DNA from: an uncultured Flavobacteriales bacterium
Lineage (GTDB): Bacteria; Bacteroidota; Bacteroidia; Flavobacteriales_G; Salibacteraceae
Length of the DNA: 64,000 bases
Assembly (NCBI GenBank): GCA_905479105.1
Contig: CAJQLE010000004.1
Location: 124,001-188,000, forward strand
Direction of reading: 5' to 3'
This document shows, piece by piece, positions 24,886-33,684 of this stretch; the first letter of the stretch is position 1, and each line of letters starts with the position of its first letter. The translations under genes and the position numbers were made by a program. The notes under the pieces are model-generated. The model ran no database searches, was not told the origin of the DNA, and saw only the letters and a program-made list of their open reading frames with translations.

Positions 24886-27073
24886 CGATGTATGAAAGTA
24901 CTTTTTGCATGAGGTGAAGATTGTCTTTACCTCCCCAATTATGTTCATGACCGGGGTAAATGAAGTAATCCAATTGAACACCATTGTCTACGCAGCTTTC
25001 AACGAATGCTTGACTGTGCTGCCAAAGCACAACATTATCCATAGTTCCATGAATCACTAGCAGGTCATCTTGAAGTTTTTTTGCTTTGTCAATGAGATTA
25101 GCTTTTAAATAACCTTCTTCATTGGTTTGTGGAGTATCCATGTATCTCTCCGTGTACATTACTTCATACATTGACCAATCACAAACAGGGCCTCCCGCAA
25201 CTCCGGCTTTAAAAAGCCCGGGAAAAGTCAACATCATATTCATCGTCATAAAACCACCAAAGCTCCATCCATGGATGGCCATTCTATCGGAATCAACATA
25301 TGATTGAGAAATAAGGTAGTCTACAAATCTTTTTTGGTCGTCCATTTCATTGGTTCCTAGTTTTCTAAAGGTAGATTGTTCAAACTCAATCCCTCTATTA
25401 GCAGAACCTCTGTTGTCAATTGTAGCAACAACATATCCTTGTTCAGCCATCCAATACATCCATAAAGGTGCGCCTGCCATAAATTGATTCGTAACTAATT
25501 GAGCATGCGGACCGCCATAGAGATAAAGAAGAACTGGATATTTTTTACTGGGATCGAAGTTTGAAGGTTTGATTAACCTCGCGTAGAGAAGGTCGCTGTT
25601 TCCATTTTGGATGCTGAATATTTCGGGTTTGCCAATATTATAGTCATCTAAAGGGTTTTCTGGAGCGTGGATAACACTAAGCTTTTTACCCACAGCACTC
25701 CAAATAGACGTCTCCAAAGGAGTTTCGATGCTTGAGAAATCTTCAATTAAATATTTCCCATTCTTGCTGAGTTTTGCTGTGTGAAATCCTAGGCGATCAT
25801 CAAGTATTTTAGTTCCAAGCAATTCAAAATCTAAAATGTAGGTAAATCGATGGGTAGCATTCCTTGTATTATCGCTTTTGTCAAAACTTTGCGTTGTTTC
25901 TCCAGTACCTCTCAAGAAAAGGTAATTCTTAGTATCATCAAACCCAATGATTTCTTTAACTTCCCAATTGCCTGTGGTCAAGTGTCTAATTAAATTCCCT
26001 TCTGTATTGTACAGATAGAGATGATTGAACCCTTCTCGCTCACTCATCCAAATGAACTGATCATTATTGTCGGGAATAAACCACAATTGATGCTCAGGTT
26101 CTACATATTCGTTGTCTGCCTCCTCAAACAGTGTTTTACTTAAACTTCCCGTTGATGCTTTATAACGGTTTAGTTGCAGCTGATTTTGATCTCGATTCAA
26201 TAAACCGATGTACACCTCATCGCTTTTTGGAGACCAAGTGATGGACGTCAGGTACTTGTCTTTAGGTTCGCCTGTTTTCATGTAAACCGTAGTTGATTTT
26301 TGAGGGTCAAATACGCCCAGTGTCACATGATGACTCGTTCTCCCTGCCATTGGATATTTAATACTTTGTAAACTGGCTGGTTGGGTAGAAATGTCAACCA
26401 AAGGATAATCTTCTACCATCGTTTCGTCCATTCTATAAAAGGCAAGCTTATTATTATCAGGAGCCCAAAATAGTCCGCCTTGAATTCCAAATTCGCTCCG
26501 GTGAACAGCCTGACCGTAAACAATGCTTGGTTTTCCGTCAGATGTAATTTGAATTTGAGTTCCGTTCTCCATCAAATAATAGAGGTTGCGATCAAGCACA
26601 AATGCACATGCGCTAAAATCATCATTGAATGTGATATCGTTAGCCGTTTCTGGGAGGGTGAAGGATAAAATCGCTTTTCTCGATTTAACATCAATTTTAT
26701 AGTATTCGGATTTTAATGAAATCCAAAATTCATTATCGTTAATCCAATTGATTTTCGGAAACTTTTTAAACTCCGGATTGGATGAGACAGAGAAGTATAG
26801 TTCAACCAGTGATATAAGGTTTACGGACTCATTCATAGCCATATCGTTCATCACTAAAACCTGACTATCGTCTAATTCCTTGATGTAGCAGTATGCATCA
26901 GTATTTGGAATCCATTGCAGTTGATTTAATTGTTTTGGATATAAGTCTGAATATTGCTTCAATACAGCATCACTGAGAGTTAGTGTTTTACTTTGGCTTA
27001 ACGCTAAATAGGATTGACTGAGAAGGACAGCTAATATTACTCCAGCTGCTTTATGAAATGAGAGAATGCTCAT
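24863..27073 (-). CDS. S9 prolyl dipeptidyl peptidase IV-like
   Basis: Exopeptidase cleaving Xaa-Pro dipeptides in the periplasm or outside. A signal peptide covers residues 1-26. A beta-propeller domain fills about 40-490 and includes EYVEPEHQLWF and SEREGFNHLYLYN. The alpha/beta hydrolase domain has the catalytic Ser604 in HGWSFGGFM, Asp679 in HGTMDNVV and His711 in YPGHEHNWG. The 736 residues fit DPP IV of Bacteroidota. A TACATTTG -7 box lies about 43 bases before the start. The hybrid sensor gene follows with overlap, so they are cotranscribed. Confidence 0.92.
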   Translation of the reverse strand: MSILSFHKAAGVILAVLLSQSYLALSQSKTLTLSDAVLKQYSDLYPKQLNQLQWIPNTDAYCYIKELDDSQVLVMNDMAMNESVNLISLVELYFSVSSNPEFKKFPKINWINDNEFWISLKSEYYKIDVKSRKAILSFTLPETANDITFNDDFSACAFVLDRNLYYLMENGTQIQITSDGKPSIVYGQAVHRSEFGIQGGLFWAPDNNKLAFYRMDETMVEDYPLVDISTQPASLQSIKYPMAGRTSHHVTLGVFDPQKSTTVYMKTGEPKDKYLTSITWSPKSDEVYIGLLNRDQNQLQLNRYKASTGSLSKTLFEEADNEYVEPEHQLWFIPDNNDQFIWMSEREGFNHLYLYNTEGNLIRHLTTGNWEVKEIIGFDDTKNYLFLRGTGETTQSFDKSDNTRNATHRFTYILDFELLGTKILDDRLGFHTAKLSKNGKYLIEDFSSIETPLETSIWSAVGKKLSVIHAPENPLDDYNIGKPEIFSIQNGNSDLLYARLIKPSNFDPSKKYPVLLYLYGGPHAQLVTNQFMAGAPLWMYWMAEQGYVVATIDNRGSANRGIEFEQSTFRKLGTNEMDDQKRFVDYLISQSYVDSDRMAIHGWSFGGFMTMNMMLTFPGLFKAGVAGGPVCDWSMYEVMYTERYMDTPQTNEEGYLKANLIDKAKKLQDDLLVIHGTMDNVVLWQHSQAFVESCVDNGVQLDYFIYPGHEHNWGGKDNLHLMQKVLSYIDERIGQQ

Positions 27074-27115
27074 TGGCGATAAATGGATTAGAATCGGTTA
27101 TACTCTTGTGTCTCC

Positions 27116-27123
27116 CAAATGTA
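27116..27123 (-). promoter_or_regulatory. -7 promoter box TACATTTG of the DPP IV gene
   Basis: Exact TAnnTTTG match on the minus strand, 43 bases before the ATG at 27073, in the short gap after the GIN-domain gene. Confidence 0.45.
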
Positions 27124-27133
27124 GCAATCTTGT

Positions 27134-27853
27134 TTACAGATTTGCATCAACTACCTCTCCTTCACCTTTAATCAGAATAACTTCAGGGTTTCCTCGATAT
27201 CTTACAATAGTTGGTCTTTTGAAATCAATTTCTAGGTAGGTATTAGCATAAACCTCAATGATGCCTGATCCGCTAGTGCCTATTCTAACCGAGTCTGAAA
27301 ATAAATTGAAAGCACTTAACTCCCCTGATCCTAAGCTAACAGCAGTAAGGCATTGTGCTTCACCAGAGAGAATTATGTTTCCTGAAGAAGAGGAATTGGT
27401 CTTTATCTTTTGAGAAGATAATAGAAGGTCGATATCTCCGAGACCCGAGTTGTCAACTGAAATAGTGTCTTGCTCAATGAGTTGAGCAGACTTTATTTTT
27501 CCAGCTGAAGAGAATTCAATTACATCGATATTGTTTAGAGTAGCATTTAGCAGCAGGGTTTCTTGATCTTTGAAACATCCGTTCATCCTTATCGTGACAT
27601 CGTTGCTAGTGTTCTCAATAAGAAGCGCATCATATAATTCAGCTTGTGCAATTATTTCTAAGGATGCTGAAGCGAGTGAATCTTTTTCAATTGTCATTTC
27701 TGCCGGTGTAGAAAGATTGAAGCTCTCTGCGCCTTGTAAAGAACGAAAATACTCCTGCCTAGGGCCGTCAATTCTCTTGCAACGATTTCCGCAAGAGGAC
27801 ATTGAGAGCGTCATAATTAATATTGACCCGAGGATTATTTTTATTTTCACCAT
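27134..27853 (-). CDS. GIN-domain (DUF2807) lipoprotein
   Basis: A lipobox LSMSSC gives a lipid anchor at about residue 21. The mature protein is a repeating right-handed beta fold as in the DUF2807 putative auto-transporter adhesin head GIN domain: repeats rich in Ser/Gly such as NSGLGDIDLLLSS, NSSSSGNIILSG and GTSGSGIIEVY. Function in the envelope is unknown. There are five Cys in the mature part. It is 60 bases upstream of the peptidase gene on the same strand, which has its own -7 box. Confidence 0.85.
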   Translation of the reverse strand: MVKIKIILGSILIMTLSMSSCGNRCKRIDGPRQEYFRSLQGAESFNLSTPAEMTIEKDSLASASLEIIAQAELYDALLIENTSNDVTIRMNGCFKDQETLLLNATLNNIDVIEFSSAGKIKSAQLIEQDTISVDNSGLGDIDLLLSSQKIKTNSSSSGNIILSGEAQCLTAVSLGSGELSAFNLFSDSVRIGTSGSGIIEVYANTYLEIDFKRPTIVRYRGNPEVILIKGEGEVVDANL

Positions 27854-27927
27854 TGCAAATATCGTAGAAGGAACGACTAATTCTCATCAACCTTTTACCT
27901 TCACATCAAAGATTTCAAAATAGTAGA

Positions 27928-28515
27928 ATGCTCAGACTCAAGTTGCCCACAGACCCTAGATGGGTCAATATTGCAGAGAAAAACATTACGGAAATACTTA
28001 CGGATCATGCCTTTTGCGAGCAGAAAGCCGCGAGTGCTGCAATTTCAATAATTGTTCAGTTTCCTGAGTATCCTGATCTTGTTGATGCCATGACGGATTT
28101 GGCGAGGGAAGAAATGGAACACTTTCAACGCGTGCATGATCAGCTTAAGAAACGTGGACTCCAACTTGGCTATGAACGAAAAGATCCTTACGTAGGTGAT
28201 TTGAGGACATTTTTTAAGGATAAAAGTGGAGGACGAAAGCAATATTTAATCAATACACTTTTGCTTGCTGCAATGATCGAAGCTAGGAGCTGCGAAAGGT
28301 TTAGAGTTCTTTCGGAGAATATTGCAGATGAAGAATTGTCATCATTTTATGCGGAACTTATGAAAAGTGAAGCTATGCATTACACCATGTTTTTAGCTTT
28401 TGCGAGAAAGTTTGGCGCAGATCAAATTGATGTCGATGCGTTATGGGATTCTTTCCTTGAGTATGAGGCTGAAGTGATGCTCAAATACGGGAAAACTGAG
28501 CAAATTCACGGGTAG
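27928..28515 (+). CDS. miaE: tRNA 2-methylthio-N6-isopentenyladenosine hydroxylase
   Basis: Diiron enzyme that hydroxylates ms2i6A at tRNA position 37. The four-helix bundle with iron ligands is visible: the first Glu in DHAFCEQKAAS, EEMEHF (ExxH) at about 70, EARSCERF at about 115, and SEAMHYTMF (ExxxH) at about 150. It is 195 residues, as for MiaE. It is not linked to miaA or miaB here. Its stop lies three bases from that of the convergent C45 gene. Confidence 0.93.
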   Translation: MLRLKLPTDPRWVNIAEKNITEILTDHAFCEQKAASAAISIIVQFPEYPDLVDAMTDLAREEMEHFQRVHDQLKKRGLQLGYERKDPYVGDLRTFFKDKSGGRKQYLINTLLLAAMIEARSCERFRVLSENIADEELSSFYAELMKSEAMHYTMFLAFARKFGADQIDVDALWDSFLEYEAEVMLKYGKTEQIHG

Positions 28516-28518
28516 TTA

Positions 28519-29514
28519 TTATGACACCAAATGTCTGGAAGCACTTTCTTTCAGAGTGATGCTCATTTTCTTTTCTTCGAATTTGTCAAATGATTGATGA
28601 AGTGATTTCCCTGGCCAGTAATAAGTAACACTTCCGTTAATTGGGTCATAGCAGGCCGTATATAGGGTGCCGAAAGCTTTTTCAAATGCAGTATTATATA
28701 AGGGAGGCTTTAGAAACTTATTTATCATTGATTCTTTATGTTCAAAAGGGTTTATTACGGCATATTCTAAGATATTTCTTCTCTCTACAGTTCGTGTCAT
28801 GGCGGCATAATCTGGCCATGTAATTTCTTCTTGATGATTTGTGCCTACAGGCGAGTAGGTAATTTGATTTTCCTGACCTGGTATAAAGTAAATCGTAGCG
28901 AAATTTAAATGCTTATCCAATAAGGTGACATTGTAGGCCATGTGCACATTAAGGTCTTTAATTTTTTTTATAGCCTCTTCAGTTGTAGAACACGTTTCTA
29001 GGCAATATCTTACTACAAGTGGAATACCAAACCCGGTATGTGTGATCCTTCTTCCACCAAAAGTTAAGGAGGCCGAAAGCCCATCAGCGTTCATTCCATC
29101 TAATAGCCCCCAATTGCAATCGCTCATGCCGATTATGGGTTTTAGCCAATTAGTTTTTAGCACTAAACCTTCAAAATACTTTGGACTGTAATCGTAGTTT
29201 CTTATTAACCCTGGAGAATCTTTTGTCCATGCAACTTGACTGCAGCCGCTCATATATGGCGGAGGACAATACATAGAAAGATATCTTGCGACTAAATCTG
29301 AATCTCCTGCCATTGAGCATAGATGTTCGTATGTCTCCATCATTTCCGGAAAACTCTCTTCCAAAGCAGCAGATGATGTGAGGTATCCAGTTCGAGCCTT
29401 TAAACCCTCTTTTAGGAACCACTTTTTATAAGTAGGCCAGGTTTTAGCGAATAATTGACCCCATTTAGAGTCATCTTCACTAAGGTCGATATTATTGATA
29501 TTTACGAAAATCAT
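28519..29514 (-). CDS. C45 family self-processing amidohydrolase/acyltransferase
   Basis: An Ntn hydrolase of the acyl-CoA:isopenicillin N acyltransferase family. The nucleophile is probably Cys91 in MSGCSQVAW, with self-cleavage at Gly90-Cys91. Supporting segments are LIRNYDYSP, IGMSDCNWGLLDGMNADGLS and TTYACYDP-like FGTLYTACYDP, in family order. The true substrate in such bacteria is unknown; N-acyl amino acids or peptides are possible. The promoter box overlaps an inverted repeat, which hints at repression. Confidence 0.85.
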   Translation of the reverse strand: MIFVNINNIDLSEDDSKWGQLFAKTWPTYKKWFLKEGLKARTGYLTSSAALEESFPEMMETYEHLCSMAGDSDLVARYLSMYCPPPYMSGCSQVAWTKDSPGLIRNYDYSPKYFEGLVLKTNWLKPIIGMSDCNWGLLDGMNADGLSASLTFGGRRITHTGFGIPLVVRYCLETCSTTEEAIKKIKDLNVHMAYNVTLLDKHLNFATIYFIPGQENQITYSPVGTNHQEEITWPDYAAMTRTVERRNILEYAVINPFEHKESMINKFLKPPLYNTAFEKAFGTLYTACYDPINGSVTYYWPGKSLHQSFDKFEEKKMSITLKESASRHLVS

Positions 29515-29520
29515 ACAGCC

Positions 29521-29545
29521 CCCAAATGTAAATAGAGCATTTGGG
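29521..29545 (-). promoter_or_regulatory. Inverted repeat overlapping the C45 gene promoter
   Basis: CCCAAATG (29521-29528), nine bases, then CATTTGGG (29538-29545), a perfect 8-bp inverted repeat. Its left arm overlaps a TACATTTG -7 box read on the minus strand (29523-29530), which lies eight bases before the ATG at 29514. This fits an operator, or a 5' hairpin if transcription starts further upstream. Confidence 0.45.
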
Positions 29546-29681
29546 TCTGAGTCATGCTTTGTTGATGCGGATGATTCATAGATTCAACGGATTAATAATC
29601 TGTAATTCAAATGGTGGTTAATTCGTGGTAAACTTAAAGCTAAGTCTTGCAGAAGGGCAGCGCTATTCACATTCATAAAGC

Positions 29682-29689
29682 TATTTTTG
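29682..29689 (+). promoter_or_regulatory. -7 promoter box TATTTTTG of the DUF349 gene
   Basis: Exact TAnnTTTG match 18 bases before the ATG at 29708. The remainder of the 193-base gap from 29515 shows no other structure besides the inverted repeat at 29521-29545. Confidence 0.4.
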
Positions 29690-29707
29690 CCGCTTAATTA
29701 GGTATCG

Positions 29708-31477
29708 ATGTCAAAACAAGAAATCGTAGATGAACTTCAAAGTTGGATAGCGGATGAAACTTTCATTCCAAATCGCGACCGCATTGATCAGTATCAAACG
29801 GCATTTAACACTTTGAAAAGTGAATCCGAGAAGGTTCAGCTAGAGGCTTTTAATGAGGCTAAGGCGGAAGAAGATGAAACCGAATTTGAATATAAAAATG
29901 AACCGGAAGATGCTCGATTTGAGGAATTGTTGTCTATTTATCACGATAAGCGAAAGGCTTTGGATAAGCAAAGAAGAGAGCAGGAGGCTTCTAATCTAAG
30001 TGAAAAACAAGCCTTAGTAAGCGAGTTGCAGTCATTAATTCAAGACGAGGAAAATATAGGGAAAGCCTATAAGAGGTTTAATGCGATTAAGCAGAAGTGG
30101 AATGAGATGGGACCAGTGCCTAACGTTCAGCGCAGAGAGCTTCAAGCAGAGTATAGTAGATTGATTGAGTTGTTTTATTACAACATCAACATATATCGTG
30201 AGTTGCAGATTAATGATCTTAAAAAGAATCAAGAACTGAAGCAACAAATCACTGAAAAGATAGCCCTTCTAGAAGAAGAGAAGTCCATCAATCAAGTGGA
30301 TACACTCATTCATCAATATCTTGACGAATGGGATCAAGTTGGTCCTACTTTTCAAGAAGAATGGGAGAAAATTCGCGATGATTTCAAAACTGCAGTAAGC
30401 AAAGTCTTCGATAGAATTCGCGAACATCGTAAAGAGGTTAAGGGTGAACACGATGGGCATTTTGCTCTGAAGAGAGAACTTGTGTCCAAGGTGGAGGAGA
30501 TTTCTAAAAAAGATCTTACAGAGGTCAGGGATGTTCAATCATGGACGAAAGAGGTAATTGATATCCAGAAGCAATGGAAGAAAATTGGTTATGCTGGTCG
30601 AGGTAAGAACGATAAAGTATGGCACGAATTCAGACAAGCCTGTGATGCCTATTTCGCGAAGCGGGATGTTTTTCTAAAAGAAAGTAACGCGGAATTTAAA
30701 AACGCTAGAGATAGAAAGCAGGTTTTAATCGATAAAGCGAAAGAAATATATGAAGGTGAAGATCATGTAATGGTCGCCAATCAGCTAAAAGGACTGCAGA
30801 GGGAATGGAAAATTGCAGGTAAGTTGCTTCCCCAAGAGGAGTACAAACTCTTTAGAGAATTCAGGAAATATTGTGATCAATTCTTTAATCGAAAAAAGAA
30901 GGAAGAAGAGGCATTTGTTAAGGAAGCTAAAGAAAATCTTGCATCGAAAGAAGCCTTATTGACAAAATTTGCTGACGATTTAAAAGCAGGAATTAAGGAG
31001 AAAGGTGAAGCCGCTATTTCTGAATGGCGAAGCGAATGGTCGGCAATAGGAAATGTTGAACATAAATTAAAGAGCAAGATTGATAAGGCTTTTGAAGAGA
31101 TAATAGGTAAAGCGTATGAATCTCTAGGAATTTCCAAGAAAGATTTGGCTAAAAAACGATTTGAAAGTAAGCTTGAAATGCTTGCTAGTGATGATAATGC
31201 GGATGATGCACTTATAGAAGAGCGCAACAGAATTGGTCAGAAAATAAGAGAGACTCAAACGAATTTGGCCCAAGAAGAAGGGAAGTTGGACTTTTTCAAG
31301 TTTTCAAATGATTCGAACCCTTTGAAGGCTGAATTACTGAAGAGAATTGAAGCTGTAAATATTGAAATATCCGAACTTAAATCCCGCAAGAAGCAAATAG
31401 ATCTGACCATTAAAGGAAAGAAAAAGGAGGCTGAAGAATCTACAAATGCTGCTGAAAATGAAGAGGTTGATGGTTAG
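29708..31477 (+). CDS. DUF349 coiled-coil protein
   Basis: A 589-residue cytoplasmic protein, largely helical and very rich in Lys and Glu. It contains at least four DUF349 units, recognisable by an IKQKWNEMGPVP, YLDEWDQVGPTF, IQKQWKKIGYAGR and LQREWKIAGKL pattern (W, five or so residues, G) spaced by 70-75 residues. The C-terminal 80 residues form a long coiled coil. DUF349 proteins are common in Bacteroidota and Actinobacteria; none of this length has a clear role that I know. The stop overlaps that of a convergent lipoprotein gene by four bases. Confidence 0.88.
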   Translation: MSKQEIVDELQSWIADETFIPNRDRIDQYQTAFNTLKSESEKVQLEAFNEAKAEEDETEFEYKNEPEDARFEELLSIYHDKRKALDKQRREQEASNLSEKQALVSELQSLIQDEENIGKAYKRFNAIKQKWNEMGPVPNVQRRELQAEYSRLIELFYYNINIYRELQINDLKKNQELKQQITEKIALLEEEKSINQVDTLIHQYLDEWDQVGPTFQEEWEKIRDDFKTAVSKVFDRIREHRKEVKGEHDGHFALKRELVSKVEEISKKDLTEVRDVQSWTKEVIDIQKQWKKIGYAGRGKNDKVWHEFRQACDAYFAKRDVFLKESNAEFKNARDRKQVLIDKAKEIYEGEDHVMVANQLKGLQREWKIAGKLLPQEEYKLFREFRKYCDQFFNRKKKEEEAFVKEAKENLASKEALLTKFADDLKAGIKEKGEAAISEWRSEWSAIGNVEHKLKSKIDKAFEEIIGKAYESLGISKKDLAKKRFESKLEMLASDDNADDALIEERNRIGQKIRETQTNLAQEEGKLDFFKFSNDSNPLKAELLKRIEAVNIEISELKSRKKQIDLTIKGKKKEAEESTNAAENEEVDG

Positions 31478-31680
31478 TTTTTTTCACATATCCAAGGACC
31501 ATTCCCAATGGTATCTGTTTCAAGCTCATTAATAAGGCCCGAAATATCTCGATCTTTTCCGCATACATTTTGACTCGTTTCTCCAAAATCATCGGTTTGC
31601 ACTGTGCATTTATAGCATTTGTAGCATGATGAAAGTGAGAATATCAAACAGGTCAAAATAATTATTGAGCAAGACTTCAT
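31474..31680 (-). CDS. Cys-rich small lipoprotein (family member 1)
   Basis: 68 residues. A signal with lipobox LSSC puts the lipid on Cys19. The mature part begins CYKCYKCT, with Cys22 and Cys25, then Cys40 and Cys65 close to the C-terminus (GPWICEKN). The same pattern, lipid Cys-X2-Cys-Tyr-X-Cys-Ser/Thr, a middle Cys and a Cys three to four residues from the end, recurs in three genes at 56-60 kb. There are four Cys besides the lipidated one, enough for two disulfides or a metal site. The residues after the lipid Cys are basic, not the acidic surface-export signal. Function unknown. Confidence 0.75.
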   Translation of the reverse strand: MKSCSIIILTCLIFSLSSCYKCYKCTVQTDDFGETSQNVCGKDRDISGLINELETDTIGNGPWICEKN

Positions 31681-31685
31681 GGTTA

Positions 31686-31693
31686 CAAAAATA
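31686..31693 (-). promoter_or_regulatory. -7 promoter box TATTTTTG of small lipoprotein 1
   Basis: Exact TAnnTTTG match on the minus strand, only five bases before the ATG at 31680, so the message could be leaderless. No matching -33 element is visible. Confidence 0.3.
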
Positions 31694-31740
31694 AGATTAG
31701 GAAATCTAACGCTGCACTATACATTATATTCGCCATCCTT

Positions 31741-32451
31741 ATGAAATTATCAATTGTAATTCCCGCTTACAACGAGGCTAAAACAATACACCTCATACTG
31801 AACAAGGTTTTGGCAGTAGTTATGGATAATGGTATTGATAAAGAAATCATCATCGTTGATGATGCATCAACAGATGAAACTCAGGGAGCTATCGAATCGT
31901 TTATCGATCAAAACAACGATAATAAGATCAAGTACTTTAAACAGCCTCACAATAAGGGCAAAGGAGCTGCAATCCGCAGGGGTTTTGAAGAAGCTACCGG
32001 AGATGTAATTGTGATTCAAGATGCTGATTTGGAGTATGACCCAGAAGAGTACAATATTCTCATCAAACCTATTTCAAAAGGAGTAGCGGACGTAGTTTAC
32101 GGAAGTCGTTTTGTAGGCGGTAATCCACATAGAATCTTATTTTTCTGGCATAGTATAGGCAATAAAATTTTGACATTCTTGTCAAATTTATTTACTGACT
32201 TGAACTTGACAGACATGGAGACTTGCTATAAGATGTTCAGGCGAGATTTGTTAGAGCATTTTACTCTTGAAGAAAATAGATTTGGCATCGAGCCTGAAAT
32301 AACCGCCAAATTTGCTCGAATCAAAGACATCAGGATCTATGAGGTTGGTATTTCTTATTATGGCAGAACCTTCGCTGAAGGTAAGAAGATCAATTGGCGA
32401 GACGGCTTTCGTGCAATTTATTGTATTCTGAAATACAATCTTTTTCGCTGA
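31741..32451 (+). CDS. Polyprenol-phosphate type GT2 glycosyltransferase
   Basis: Relative of dolichol-phosphate mannose synthase. [43 protein letters not shown] and the metal motif [12 protein letters not shown] are followed by [10 protein letters not shown] and [10 protein letters not shown]. It ends [17 protein letters not shown], the usual end of soluble members without C-terminal helices. It likely transfers a sugar to a lipid carrier at the inner membrane. The family-like C-terminus is complete, so its last 62 bases truly overlap the convergent hydrolase gene. Confidence 0.9.
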   Translation: MKLSIVIPAYNEAKTIHLILNKVLAVVMDNGIDKEIIIVDDASTDETQGAIESFIDQNNDNKIKYFKQPHNKGKGAAIRRGFEEATGDVIVIQDADLEYDPEEYNILIKPISKGVADVVYGSRFVGGNPHRILFFWHSIGNKILTFLSNLFTDLNLTDMETCYKMFRRDLLEHFTLEENRFGIEPEITAKFARIKDIRIYEVGISYYGRTFAEGKKINWRDGFRAIYCILKYNLFR

Positions 32452-33277
32452 TTGGAATAACCTTAGCTTCTTCAGAAGTGATCTTTTTTTCTTTCAACCA
32501 TTCAAATAGCATTCCGTTAAAACTCTTGTGATTGTCAAAATTGCAAGCGTGGCCCGTATTCGGAACCGTATATATACTTGCTCTTTCCTGAAGTTCCTTT
32601 TTTAAATAGAATGAGTGGTAATGAATAACTGGTGAGTCATATTGTCCATTAATTAGCATTACAGGATAATCTCCAGTTTTTAAATTCTGTTTTCTGAAAG
32701 TGTGAACTGCAGCATATATTTTTTTGATTTCTGTTCGCTCAATCATTTGAATACTTTCCCGAATTTTCTGCCTTGTAACAGGACCTCCGAGCCATTTATT
32801 GCCACGCATAAACCATGTCATCATAAAAGAAAGCTTTAAAAACTGTTTGATGGTGAGTTTTCCAAAAAGCCACATGGCAAGCCATTTTGGAAATAACACT
32901 GCTGTTATCGTTTTTTCAAGAAGGCTTAACCTCATTGATGCAGAGCTACCCACAAGCACTATACCTTCAACTCTATGCGGATACTTTGAGGCCACACATT
33001 GCGCTATCATCGCGCCCAAAGAGAGACCTATGATCGTGAATTGTGTGATATTCAATTCATCGAGCAGTGAGATTACTGTTTTAGAGAAACCTTCAACGTG
33101 ATACTCTTCTGTTGCTTGGGGAGTAGATTTTCCGTGTGACGGAAGGTCAATGGTGATTATCTGATAATATTTTGAAAACTCTGTTTTCTGATGCATCCAT
33201 ATTTCAGAATTAATAAATGCACCATGCACAAAAACAAGTGTTTTTCCTTTACCCGATATGTTACAATTCAGCCCCAA
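32390..33277 (-). CDS. Alpha/beta hydrolase
   Basis: A cytoplasmic hydrolase. The oxyanion [10 protein letters not shown], the DLPSHGKST strand, nucleophile elbow GLSLGA (Ser near residue 95), Asp in LINGQYDSP and His in NTGHACNFD are all present, with a helical cap between. No ATG lies before residue 28, so a TTG at 33277 must be the start. The last 30 residues, after the usual end of the fold, are read opposite to the glycosyltransferase C-terminus and may be a neutral extension. The substrate is unknown. Confidence 0.85.
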   Translation of the reverse strand: MGLNCNISGKGKTLVFVHGAFINSEIWMHQKTEFSKYYQIITIDLPSHGKSTPQATEEYHVEGFSKTVISLLDELNITQFTIIGLSLGAMIAQCVASKYPHRVEGIVLVGSSASMRLSLLEKTITAVLFPKWLAMWLFGKLTIKQFLKLSFMMTWFMRGNKWLGGPVTRQKIRESIQMIERTEIKKIYAAVHTFRKQNLKTGDYPVMLINGQYDSPVIHYHSFYLKKELQERASIYTVPNTGHACNFDNHKSFNGMLFEWLKEKKITSEEAKVIPISEKDCISEYNKLHESRLAN

Positions 33278-33357
33278 TTCTTTGCAAAATACTCAATCGA
33301 AAAAATTACGCTTAATTAATCTTATGATAATGAATAAGAACGTCTTTTGAAGTTCTA

Positions 33358-33684
33358 ATGAGAAGTGCAGTTATCAATAATACGCGAAGTCAAGAAACTT
33401 TTTCAGTTTTGAGCAAAGTAATTCAATCACAAGGCTTTGTGTTCCTGCATTGCGATAATCACAATTTCGAGATAGAAGCAATTGTCGAATCAAGATTCAA
33501 GTTTGCAAAACATCTTAATGCTAGGTTAGTCGAACTTTCTCTAGGAACTGAATTAATAGTCGAGGTGCGCTATATTGGATTAGAAATAAAGCGCAAAAGA
33601 AGCAATGATAAGCTGGAGATAGATCTCGTTAGATCATTTCTTGCTGCACTGAATGATAGAAAGTCAAGAGCTGGAGCGGCTTAA
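33358..33684 (+). CDS. Short hypothetical protein
   Basis: 108 residues, no signal peptide or membrane segment, with a basic C-terminal half (LEIKRKRSNDKL). I recognise no family. It is supported by being an intact frame that fills the space between an alpha/beta hydrolase and ilvE, and by the exact four-base stop overlap with ilvE that several true pairs here share. An alpha/beta pattern with alternating hydrophobics in the middle suggests a folded domain. Confidence 0.55.
   Translation: MRSAVINNTRSQETFSVLSKVIQSQGFVFLHCDNHNFEIEAIVESRFKFAKHLNARLVELSLGTELIVEVRYIGLEIKRKRSNDKLEIDLVRSFLAALNDRKSRAGAA

Noticed and set aside
30877-31227. 116-residue Ser-rich minus-strand frame inside DUF349
   Set aside because: Antisense of Lys/Glu/Ala-rich coiled-coil codons, which gives Ser/Phe/Leu-rich artefacts.
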